Origin: DASSUW01 sp963835525
GTDB lineage: Bacteria; Actinomycetota; Thermoleophilia; Solirubrobacterales; Solirubrobacteraceae
Direction of reading: 5' to 3'
Assembly (NCBI GenBank): GCA_963835525.1
Contig: CAWIFM010000001.1
Location: 248,001 to 312,000 of the forward strand
Length of the DNA: 64,000 nucleotides
Shown: positions 1-8,570 of the stretch, piece after piece
Layout of the letters: the number at the start of each line of letters is the position of its first letter
Position numbering within the stretch: position 1 is the stretch's first letter
The notes under the pieces: model-generated
Databases searched by the model: none
Told to the model about the DNA's origin: nothing
The model's input: the letters and a program-made list of their open reading frames with translations, nothing else
Translations under genes and position numbers: made by a program

Positions 1-3000
1 GGCGACGACCTGACCTTCAGCTGGGACTTCGGCGACGGGCAGACCTCGACCGAGGCGAACCCGACGCACACCTTCACCAACGCGGGCACCTACAACGTCC
101 GCCTGACCGCGACCGACTCGACCGGCAAGTCCGGCAGCTCGACCGTGATCATCATCGCGGGCAACACGCGCCCGGTGGTCAACCTGACCGTGCCCGTCCA
201 GGGTGGCATCTTCGACTGGGGCGACGAGATCCCGTACACGGTGACCGTCACCGACCCGGAGGACGGGACGATCGACTGCAACCGCGTGAGCGTCAACGTC
301 GGCGTCTTCCACGACGAGGGCGGCAACGCGCACGTGCACCCGGGCGTGGACCGCACCGGCTGCACGGGCACGATCGAGGCGCCGGCCGACTCCGGCCACG
401 AGAAGAGCGCCAACATCGCGCTCGTCCTGATCGCCAACTACACCGACAACGGCGGGCAGCCCGGCTCCGCGCCGCTGACCGGCGCGTCGACCCGGCGGTT
501 GACGCCGAAGACGATCCAGGCCGAGCACTACACGGACCACACCGGCACGCAGACGAACACGGTGGCGAACGCGGAGGGCGGCCGGACGGTCGGCTTCACG
601 GACGCGAACGAGTTCATCTACTTCGAGCCGGTGTCGCTGGCCAACATCGATCAGCTCCGGATCCGCTACGCCGCGGGCGAGGACGGCGGCTTCGTCGACG
701 TGCGCGAGGGAGCCGTGGACGGCGACGTGATCGGCACGGCCTCGCTGCCGCCGACCGCGAGCTGGACCGACTTCCAGAACGTCACGATCCCGATCGACCC
801 CGAGGGCACGACCGGCAGGCTGTACTTCACGTTCCGGGCGATGAGCGCCACGAACCCGACGGACCTGTTCGACCTCGACGAGTTCACCTTCATCGGCAAG
901 GGCGTAGCGTCGAACTCGTCGCCGACCGCGTCGGCGACCGCCGACAAGGTGGCCGGCCCGGCCCCGCTGGCCGTGAGCTTCACGGGCACGGGGGCGGACG
1001 CCGACGGCGACACGCTCAGCTACGCGTGGGACTTCACGAACGACGGCACGACCGACGCCACGACGGCGAACGCGACCCACACCTACGCGCAGCCGGGCGA
1101 GTACACGGCGAAGTTCACGGTCAGCGACGGCGAGCGCTCGCGGAGCGTGGAGATCGACATCGAGGCGTACCCGCCGCTCGCGTCCTGCCCGGGCAATGAC
1201 GAGTTCGACGGGACGACGCTCGACACGGGGCGCTGGAGCGTGGTGCGCCGTGACGACAACTTCCTCTCGGTCAACGGCGGCACGCTGAACCTCAACGCCC
1301 AGCCCGGAGAGGACATCCACGGCGGGGCGACCGGGCAGCGAAACATCGTCCTCCAGGACCTGCCCGACTCCGGGCCGTGGACGGCGACCGCGCGCGTGAC
1401 CTGGAACCCGACGGTCAACTTCCAGAACGCCGGCCTGGTCATCTACCAGGACGACGCCAACTGGATCAAGAGCGGCATGGTGTGGGCCAACGGCCGCGCG
1501 TTCGAGGCGTTCAAGGAGCTCAACAACACCGCGTCGGGCCTCGGCTCGGCGACCGTCGACGCCTCGTTCCCCAGCACGTTCTACGTGCGCTTCACGAGCG
1601 ACGGCACGACGATCCGGGCCCAGCGCTCGCCGGACGGCCAGACCTGGACCAACACCGGCAACCCGACCAACCTCAACGGGCTCACCAACCCGAAGGTCGG
1701 CATGTACGCCACGGCCTCCACGGCCGCCGGCACGCAGGCCAACACGGCGCGCTTCGACTACTTCACGCTCGACGCGCCGCAGGACCCGAGCGACGAGTTC
1801 GAGGGCACGTCGCTGAACCTCTGCCGCTGGTCGCAGAACGTCCGGCACCAGCCGACCGGCTACACGGTCGGCGGGGGGAACCTGTCGCTGCCGGCGGCGC
1901 ACGGCGACTTCTTCGCCAACGCGCCGAACGACAACCCGAACATCCTCCTCCAGCCGGCCCCGTCCGGCCCGTGGACGATGACCACGCGGCTCACGTTCAA
2001 CCCGAACGAGAACTACGAGCAGGCCGGCCTGCTCGATCTACGGCGACGACGCCAACTACGTCAAGGCCGACTACGTCTACGCCGGCGGTCGCGGGCTGGA
2101 GTTCCTGCGCGAGGCGAACAACGTCGCGGCCGGCTTCGGCGGCTTCGTGAACATCTCGACGCAGCCGACGACGGTCGACATGCGAATCACCTCCGACGGC
2201 ACGACGCTACGTTCCTACTACCGGTTCGCGGGTGGAGCGTGGACGCCGTACGGCGAGCCCGCGACGCTCGCGAGCGTGCCGAACCCGAAGATCGGCGTCT
2301 ACGCCAACGACGGCAACCAGACGGTGACGACGCGCGAGAACGCGGTGTTCGACTTCTTCCGCATCCAGGCGGGGCTGCCGGACACAACGGCGCCGACCAC
2401 GACCCATACGCTGGCGCCGGCCGCGAACGCGGCGGGCTGGAACACGGGCGACGTCACGCTGACGCTGGCTACGGAGGCCGGCGCCACGACCCAGTACAAG
2501 CTGGGCAGCGGGGCCTTCCAGGCCTACACGGGCCCGGTCACGCTGAGCGACGAGGGCACGACTGTCGTCACGTACCGCTCGACCGACGCCGAGGGCAACG
2601 TCGAGGCCGACAAGACCGTCACGGTCAGGATCGACAAGACGGCCCCGACCTCGACGGCGACGCCTCCGGGCGGCACGTTCGCCGAGCCGACGCAGGTGAC
2701 GCTGGCCGGCGCCGACTCCGGATCCGGGCTCGACAAGCTCGAGTACCGGCTCGACGGCGGCGACTGGATCGATTCCGCCGCGGTGACGATCAGCAGCGGG
2801 ACGCACACCCTCGAGCACCGCGCGACGGACGTCGCAGGCAACGTGGGCACGGTCGGGTCCGGCACGTACACGATCCAGAGCACCGGCGCCCCGGTCATCG
2901 AGGCGTTCGCGGATCCGACGTCCGGCTCGGCCCCGCTCGACGTCCACTTCTCGGTCGACGGCCTCGATCCCGACGGCGGAGCGCCGCTGCGCTACCGCTG

Positions 3001-4283
3001 GTCGATCGGGGGCGGCACCGTGATCGGCTCGTCGTTCGACTGGACGTTCACGACGCCCGGCGAGCACACGGTGACGGTCACGGCGACCGACGACGAAGGG
3101 TCCACGGCCACCGACGAGCTGACGGTGACGGTGACCGAGCCCGGGGGCGCGGCGCCGACGGTGGAAGCCTCGGCCGACAAGCAGTCCGGCCCGGCTCCGC
3201 TGGCGGTGAAGTTCTCGGCGGACGGCAGCGACGACGTCGTCTCCTACCACTGGGACTTCGGTGACGGCAACGGCACGTCGCTGGACCAGAACCCGACTCA
3301 CACGTACATGACGCCGGGCCCGTACACGGCAACCGTGACGGTGACCGACGAGGCCGGCAAGACCGGCACCGACACGGTGGCCATCACGGTCACCGACCCG
3401 CCGGGCAACGCAGCCCCGAGCGTCGAGATCGCGGCGGCGCCCGCCTCGGGCAACGCCCCGCTCGACGTGCTGTTCAGCTCCGAGGCGACCGATCCCGACG
3501 ACGACGAGCTCACGTACCTGTGGGAGTTCGGCGACGGCGACACGTCGTCCCAGGAGGGCTCGGTCCGCCACGTCTACCGCCAGGGCGGCACCTACACGGC
3601 GAAGCTGACGGTCAGCGACGGCACGCTGTCCGACAGCGCGACGGTGTCGATCACGGTCGGCAACCCGCCGGCCAACCAGGCCCCGACGGTCCAGATCGCG
3701 GCCGACCCGATCAGCGGCAGCGCTCCGCTCGACGTGCGGTTCACCGCGTCGGGTCGCGATCCCGAGGGCGGCCCCCTGATGTACACGTGGGACTTCGGCG
3801 ACGGGGCCGGCGGCGCCGGCCGCAGCGTCACCCATCGGTATCTCACGCCAGGCCCCTACACCGCGAAGGTCACGGTGAGGGACGCCCAGGGCGTCGACCG
3901 GGACGGCCACGGTGCAGGTGACGGTCGGGCCGGCGGTGCAGGGCGGGGTGCGCGGCGCGCAATCCGAGCTCGCCGTGCCGGCCTCCGTGCGGGCGTTCCG
4001 CGCCCGCGGCCTGAAGGTGACGCTGTCGTGCGAGAGCACGGGCAGCGGGCGGGCGACCCTGAGGGTCACGTCGAAGGCGGCCAAGCGGCTGAGGCTCGGG
4101 ACCCGCACGGTGGCGGTCCGGCGCCTGAGCTGCACGACCGGCAGGGAGCTCTCGCTGCGGCTCAAGCCGTCCCGCGCGACGGCACGGCGGTTGGTGAGGG
4201 CGAAGGCGAGGACGCTGCGGATGACGCTCAGCGTGTCCGTCAAGGGGCGGGGGACGCTCGAGCGCAAGGTGACGATCCGATAG
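1..4283 (+). CDS. Secreted multidomain PKD / CBM6-like / concanavalin-like protein, 5' partial, two frameshifts
   Basis: Open from the first base, so the N-terminus lies outside the window. In order (base positions): PKD (1-150, WDFGDG motif), CBM6-like carbohydrate-binding module (about 500-900), PKD (910-1160), two concanavalin-like DUF1349/xylosidase-C-type modules (1195-1780 and 1790-2370), OmpL47-like repeats (2380-2890), four more PKD domains (2890-3930), then a basic beta-rich tail. The reading frame changes at about 2035 and 3897, each explained by one extra base; protein similarity continues across both. The layout matches the C-terminal half of large extracellular sugar-binding proteins, such as those with ThuA or PQQ sugar dehydrogenase N-termini. 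A role in polysaccharide binding outside the cell is inferred. The catalytic part, if any, is not visible. Confidence 0.8.
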
Positions 4284-4306
4284 GCGCCATCCTCGCCATC
4301 GAGCGC

Positions 4307-5062
4307 GTGGGCGAGACGGGACTCGAGCGGTTCCGTCTCGCCCACCGCGCTCTGCCCGGCCTCGACCTCTCCGAGGTGTCGCTGCGGACGCGGCTGCTCG
4401 GGGCCGAGCTCGCCGCGCCCGTCGTGCTGGTGGGCGACTGCGCGCGGACGGCGACCGAGCACGGGCTCGGGCTCATCGCGAACGAGCTCGCGCCCGACCG
4501 GCCGCGGCTGTGGCTTGCGTCGTGCGACGTCACCGACCTGCGCGGCGACGGGCCCGAGCGCCTGGTCGCCGCGCTCGAGGCGGACGGGCTCGTGCTGCAC
4601 CTGAACGGGATGGACGATCCCCGCATGCGCGGCGCCGGCGAGGCGATCGCCGGCCTCGTGCAGCGGCTCGCGCCGTTGCCCGTGGTGGCCCGGGGCGCCG
4701 GCTACGGCATCGACGCCGCCGACGCGCGCGAGCTGCGCGCGGCCGGGGTGGCGGCGATCGACGTCGGCGGGCCTGCGCGCCCCGGGTGGGGCGTGCCCAC
4801 CGCCGACGCCGTGGCCGAGGCGGTGCTCGGCGCGCCGGACCTGCCTGTGCTGGCCGAGGTCGCCGGCGCGATCGACGCGGCGAAGTGCCTGGCGCTCGGC
4901 GCGGCCGCGGTCACGCTGGCCGCCGACGATGTCGCCACCGTGCTCGAGGAGCTGCGGCTCGCCGTCTGGGCTGCGGGAGAGCGGACGCCCTCCGGGCTCA
5001 CGCCCGGCCACCTTCGCCAGCCGGAGCCGTGGCGACCGCCAACGAGTGGGCTCACAGAATGA
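4307..5062 (+). CDS. Short type 2 isopentenyl-diphosphate isomerase-like FMN protein
   Basis: A 251-residue TIM-barrel-like protein. The stretch FRLAHRALPGLDLSEVSLRT near the start and the C-terminal AIDVGGPARPGWGVPTAD and LGAAAVTLA segments follow the IDI-2 (Fni) pattern: HNALPE..DLSTTFLG, then a phosphate/FMN loop and an ALALGADAV-like motif. IDI-2 is normally 340-350 residues. This one lacks the usual N-terminal RK..H element and the SSMTGG-type loop, which here reads VVLVGDC, so isomerase activity is doubtful. The start is a GTG 23 bases after the preceding stop; the frame stays open upstream without a better start. It overlaps the convergent DoxX gene by 11 bases. Confidence 0.6.
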   Translation: MGETGLERFRLAHRALPGLDLSEVSLRTRLLGAELAAPVVLVGDCARTATEHGLGLIANELAPDRPRLWLASCDVTDLRGDGPERLVAALEADGLVLHLNGMDDPRMRGAGEAIAGLVQRLAPLPVVARGAGYGIDAADARELRAAGVAAIDVGGPARPGWGVPTADAVAEAVLGAPDLPVLAEVAGAIDAAKCLALGAAAVTLAADDVATVLEELRLAVWAAGERTPSGLTPGHLRQPEPWRPPTSGLTE

Positions 5063-5372
5063 GCGACGCGACCGCGAGCAGCTCCATCACCACCGGCGCC
5101 ACGAGGTTCCTGGCGTCGTTCGCCCGGATATGGGCGGCGATCGCGAGCAGGAAGTAGACGACGAGCCCGATGCCGGCGGCCACGCCGATCGGCGGCCAGA
5201 ACAGCCCGGCGATCAGGCCCGATGCTCCCGCGAGGAGGATCCAGGCGAGCCGGTCGAGCCTGTCCTCGGGCACCCCGACCCGCGTGTAGGTCTCGACCAC
5301 CTCCGGGCGGTGTGACAGCTTGCGGAGTGCCGTGAAGGCGAGCAGCACGGCGAGCAGGATGGAGACGATCAT
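5052..5372 (-). CDS. DoxX-like small membrane protein
   Basis: A 106-residue protein with about four hydrophobic segments (residues 1-20, 42-60, 64-85 and 90-106) and the FTALRKL..HRP motif after the first helix, typical of DoxX-like family proteins. Its biochemical role is unknown; related small quinol-oxidase-associated or surfactant-type membrane proteins are often controlled by an adjacent TetR. It is divergent from the TetR gene at 5407 with only 34 bases between starts, and those bases carry a palindrome. The ATG start is clear. Its 3' end overlaps the convergent IDI-2-like gene by 11 bases. Confidence 0.7.
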   Translation of the reverse strand: MIVSILLAVLLAFTALRKLSHRPEVVETYTRVGVPEDRLDRLAWILLAGASGLIAGLFWPPIGVAAGIGLVVYFLLAIAAHIRANDARNLVAPVVMELLAVASLIL

Positions 5373-5378
5373 GACAGG

Positions 5379-5400
5379 AATCTAAACATATGTATAGATT
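5379..5400. promoter_or_regulatory. Near-perfect 22-bp palindrome, likely TetR operator
   Basis: AATCTA at 5379-5384 pairs with TAGATT at 5395-5400 around CATATG. Only one symmetric base pair of the 22 positions breaks the symmetry. It lies in the 34-base divergent gap between the DoxX-like and TetR genes, is AT-rich against a 70% GC background, and has the length and symmetry of TetR operators. Autoregulation plus control of the membrane protein is inferred. Confidence 0.7.
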
Positions 5401-5406
5401 GAACGC

Positions 5407-5979
5407 GTGAGCCCGCAACGCAGCAATCGAGCGCAGCTCGTCGAGGGCACGCTGCGGTGCCTCGAGCGCCTGCCACCCGAGCGCATCACGGCGCGGGCCA
5501 TCGCAGCGGAATCGCGGGCGAACCTCGCGTCCATCGCGTACCACTTCGGATCGAAGGACGACCTCGTCACCGAGGCGGTCATCGAAGGGCTCGACCGCTG
5601 GCTCGCCGAGATCGAGAGCGCACTGGCCACGGTCGGCGCGGAAGACCCGGTTGTGCGCTACACCCGCGCGTCCGAGGTGGTCGAGGCGACGCGGCGCCGG
5701 CACCTCGGCCTCGCGAGGAACTTCCTCAGCGCCATGGCCAAGGCCCAGCACGATCCCCGCGTCGCCGAGCTGCTCGCCGAGGGCTTCCGCCGCACACGGC
5801 CTCACGTCGCCGTCGTGCTCGGCCTCGGCGACGACGCAGCGGGCAACGACGCCGCCGGTCTCGTCCACTCGATGTTCGTCGGGCTCCTGTTCCAGCAGTT
5901 GCTCGATCCCGGGCTCGCCATCGACGGCGAGCGGCTGGAGCAGGCGAAGCTCAGGTTGCGTCGCGTCCTGCCACGCTAG
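5407..5979 (+). CDS. TetR/AcrR family transcriptional regulator
   Basis: A 190-residue protein with an N-terminal helix-turn-helix at about residues 20-50; the recognition part reads ANLASIAYHFGSKDDLVTEA, the classic TetR pattern of S..YYHF..K..L. The C-terminal all-helical ligand domain is diverse and gives no ligand. It uses a GTG start at 5407, directly beside a 22-bp palindrome shared with the divergent DoxX-like gene, so it probably represses that gene and itself. Its stop lies 60 bases before the next gene, and a separate promoter-like sequence sits in that gap, so it is probably not co-transcribed with the catabolic operon. Confidence 0.85.
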   Translation: MSPQRSNRAQLVEGTLRCLERLPPERITARAIAAESRANLASIAYHFGSKDDLVTEAVIEGLDRWLAEIESALATVGAEDPVVRYTRASEVVEATRRRHLGLARNFLSAMAKAQHDPRVAELLAEGFRRTRPHVAVVLGLGDDAAGNDAAGLVHSMFVGLLFQQLLDPGLAIDGERLEQAKLRLRRVLPR

Positions 5980-5980
5980 C

Positions 5981-6009
5981 TTGCGGCAGGATCATCGATT
6001 ATCTATGGT
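5981..6009 (+). promoter_or_regulatory. Sigma-70-like promoter for the 6.0-18 kb operon
   Basis: TTGCGG at 5981-5986 and TATGGT at 6004-6009 are separated by exactly 17 bases and lie 31 bases before the ATG at 6040, which has a strong AGGAGGAGA ribosome site. It would drive the long overlapping operon beginning with the PEP-utilising protein. Pattern match only; no transcription start is known. Confidence 0.4.
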
Positions 6010-6039
6010 CCGGCGCGGAGCCGAGGCGAGGAGGAGAGC

Positions 6040-7767
6040 ATGGCCGTGGTCGAGGAGGTCCTGGGCACGTTCCACGGGTCGGACGAGTTCCCGATCGACT
6101 GGCAGGAGGGCGAGAAGGAGCTCTTCTGGATCTTCGACGACCTCCACATCCCGAACCCCGTTTCGCCGATGTTCTTCGACATCGGCGGCTGGTGGCTCAC
6201 GTGCGACCACATGTTCCGCCGCTTCGGCACGCCGTTCGCGTGCGACTGGATCGCCAAGGAGATCAACGGCTACGTCTACACGGCGGCCGTCCCGTGCGAC
6301 CCCGGCCTGCACTCGGAGGCGACCGAGTACCAGGCCCGCTACGTCCCGCGCGTGCCGCGCGAGGCCGACCACGCCGCGAAGATCGGCGCCTACCTCGGCT
6401 GGGTGCTGCCCGAGTACGCCGGCAACTTCCTGGCCTGGTGGCGCGACCGGCTGCGGCCCGAGATCGAGCGTAACTTCGCGTACCTCGACGGCATCGACTA
6501 CGAGGCGGCTTCGATGCGCGAGATGGCGGTCTACCTGGAGGACGCGATCGACGTCCACGACCGCCACTGGAAGATCCACTGGATGCTCAACTTCGCCCAG
6601 TTCGCGTCCACCACGAACCTCAACGCGGTGATCGCCGAGGTGCGCGGAGGCGAGGACCCGGGGCTGATGGGGCGGCTGCAGTCGAGCCTCGAGGACCGCA
6701 ACTGGGACTCGATCGAGGACCTCTGGAAGATCAAGGAGGAGGTCAAGGGCGACGAAGAGCTCAAGGCCGCGTTCGAGGCTGAGACGGCGACCGACGTGCT
6801 GGACGCGCTCACGCGCTCCGAGCGCGGGCGGCGCCTGATCTCCGAGCGCATCGAGGCGCACCAGGAGACCTTCGGCAACAAGGCGATCTGGTCGCACGAG
6901 TTCGCCTTCAGGACCTGGCGCGAGGACCCGGCGCCGATCGTCGGCGCGATCACCGGCTACCTGCACTCCGACTACGACTACCCGTCGAACATCGCGTCGG
7001 TCCGCGACGACCTCGAGGCGGCCAAGCGCGAGGTTATGGAGGGCGTCGAGGGCGAGGGGCGCGAGAAGCTGCAGCAGGCGCTCGACCTGTCGCTGAACAT
7101 GAACCCGCTGACCCCGGACCACCACTTCTACGTGGACCAGGGGACGAACGCGCGGCTGCGGCTGGCGCTGATCGCGATCGGCCGCAAGCTGGCCGACGGG
7201 GGCGTGCTCGAGGACGCCGAGGACGTGATGTACCTCCGCTACAACGAGCTGCGGCTGCTGATGGCCGACCAGGACGCGCTCGACGCCAAGGAGCTGGTCT
7301 CCGACCGCCGCGACGCGCGCGAGGAGGCGGCCGAGCGGCGGCCGCCGTCGTGGGTCGGAACCGCGACCAAGACCGCGCTGGAGTTCCCCTACAACGCGCT
7401 CTGGGGCTTCCCGGAGAAGTTCCATGCCGGTGAGCCGGCGACCAGCGGCGAGGTGCGCGGCCTGGCCGCCTCGCCGGGCGTGGTCGAGGGTCCGGCGCGC
7501 TTCGTCGCCTCGCTCGACGAGTTCGACCAGGTGCGCGACGGCGAGATCCTCGTGTGCCGGATGACCAACCCGGCGTGGGTCGTGCTGTTCACGAAGATCA
7601 TCGGGCTGGTCACCGAGGCGGGCGGCGCGGTCTCGCACCCGGCGGTGGTGGCGCGCGAGTTCGGGATCCCGGCCGTGGTGGGCACCACCAACGCGGGCGA
7701 GCGGATCAAGACGGGCGATCGGATCCGGGTGAACGGCTCGTCCGGGGTGGTCGAGATCCTGACGTGA
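6040..7767 (+). CDS. PEP-synthase-like subunit with swivelling phosphohistidine domain (lacks the ATP domain)
   Basis: 575 residues. The C-terminal about 90 residues form the mobile phosphohistidine domain of PEP-utilising enzymes: GGAVSHPAVVAREFGIPAVV, with the phospho-accepting His at about residue 533, then a GDRIRVNGSSG turn. Residues 1-430 are helical and resemble the substrate-binding middle domain of rifampin phosphotransferase-like proteins. The ATP-binding domain that normally precedes it is absent but is encoded separately at 13419 in the same operon. The split and sizes resemble phenylphosphate synthase subunits 1 and 2. Inference: ATP phosphorylates the His, which passes phosphate to an unknown small acceptor. 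ATG start with a strong ribosome site; the next gene overlaps the stop (GTGA). Confidence 0.75.
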   Translation: MAVVEEVLGTFHGSDEFPIDWQEGEKELFWIFDDLHIPNPVSPMFFDIGGWWLTCDHMFRRFGTPFACDWIAKEINGYVYTAAVPCDPGLHSEATEYQARYVPRVPREADHAAKIGAYLGWVLPEYAGNFLAWWRDRLRPEIERNFAYLDGIDYEAASMREMAVYLEDAIDVHDRHWKIHWMLNFAQFASTTNLNAVIAEVRGGEDPGLMGRLQSSLEDRNWDSIEDLWKIKEEVKGDEELKAAFEAETATDVLDALTRSERGRRLISERIEAHQETFGNKAIWSHEFAFRTWREDPAPIVGAITGYLHSDYDYPSNIASVRDDLEAAKREVMEGVEGEGREKLQQALDLSLNMNPLTPDHHFYVDQGTNARLRLALIAIGRKLADGGVLEDAEDVMYLRYNELRLLMADQDALDAKELVSDRRDAREEAAERRPPSWVGTATKTALEFPYNALWGFPEKFHAGEPATSGEVRGLAASPGVVEGPARFVASLDEFDQVRDGEILVCRMTNPAWVVLFTKIIGLVTEAGGAVSHPAVVAREFGIPAVVGTTNAGERIKTGDRIRVNGSSGVVEILT

Positions 7768-8570
7768 GGGAGCCGGCATGGATGGCCCCGGCCTCGCTGG
7801 AGGAGGCGTTGGCGCTGCGCGCCGAGCACGGTGACGCGACGGTGCTGGCGGGCGGAACGTTCGTCGGGATCCTCATGAACCAGGGCTTCCTGGTGCCGAA
7901 CGCGCTGCTCTCGCTCGGCGGGGTGGAGGAGCTGCGCGGGATCGAGGTGGTGGACGACGAGCTGCGGCTGGGCGCGATGGTCACCCACCGCGCGGTCGAG
8001 CGCTCCCCGGCGGTCCAGGAGGGCTGGCCCGCGCTGGCGCGCGCCTTCTCGCTGGTCGCCAGCCCGCGCGTACGCAATGTGGCGACGGTCGGCGGCGTGC
8101 TGGCCGACGCCGACTACGCCTCGGACCCGCCGGCCATGCTCGCCGCACTCGACGCGAAGGTGGTGCTGCGCTCGCCGCGCGGCGAGCGCGCGCTGACGGT
8201 GGGGGAGCTGATCCTCGGCTTCTACCGGACGAGCATCGAGCCCGACGAGCTGCTGGTCGAGGTGCACGTCCCGGCGCCGGCGGGGCCGGCGACGTACCGC
8301 AAGTTCCGCTCGCGCTCGGCCGAGGACCGGCCGTGCGTGGCGGTGGCGGCGGCGCGCGGCGACCGGCTGCGCGTGGTGGTGGGCGCGGTGGCGGGGACGC
8401 CGCAGGACTTCCCCGACCTGTGCGACGGCGACCCCGCCGAGGTGGCGGCGGCCTACGCGGAGCGGATCGAGCCGCTGAGCGACGCCCGCGGGTCGGCCGA
8501 GTACCGCCGGCGCGTGATCGCCGCCGAGGTGCGGCGTGCGGTGGAGGAGGTCGCGTGGACCCGCGCGTGA
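7764..8570 (+). CDS. Molybdenum hydroxylase FAD-binding (medium, CoxM-type) subunit
   Basis: About 268 residues. The first FAD loop reads VLAGGTFVGILMN and the second NVATVGGVLADADYASD, the two pyrophosphate/FAD motifs of the CO dehydrogenase/xanthine dehydrogenase medium subunit, followed by the C-terminal medium-subunit domain. It would pass electrons from the 2Fe-2S subunit to FAD. The chosen GTG at 7764 overlaps the preceding stop as GTGA; ATG 7782 is an alternative. The large and small subunits follow directly at 8555 and 10558, so the M-L-S order is complete. Substrate is not predictable from this subunit. Confidence 0.88.
   Translation: MREPAWMAPASLEEALALRAEHGDATVLAGGTFVGILMNQGFLVPNALLSLGGVEELRGIEVVDDELRLGAMVTHRAVERSPAVQEGWPALARAFSLVASPRVRNVATVGGVLADADYASDPPAMLAALDAKVVLRSPRGERALTVGELILGFYRTSIEPDELLVEVHVPAPAGPATYRKFRSRSAEDRPCVAVAAARGDRLRVVVGAVAGTPQDFPDLCDGDPAEVAAAYAERIEPLSDARGSAEYRRRVIAAEVRRAVEEVAWTRA

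Noticed and set aside
1377..2150. 257-residue plus-strand frame inside the PKD protein
   Set aside because: Arg/Gln/His-rich alternative frame of the concanavalin-like modules; no domain and no ribosome site.
2207..5011. 934-residue open frame on the minus strand
   Set aside because: It is the antisense shadow of the PKD protein and IDI-2-like gene in a high-GC sequence; composition is Arg/His/Val-rich low complexity with no recognisable domain.
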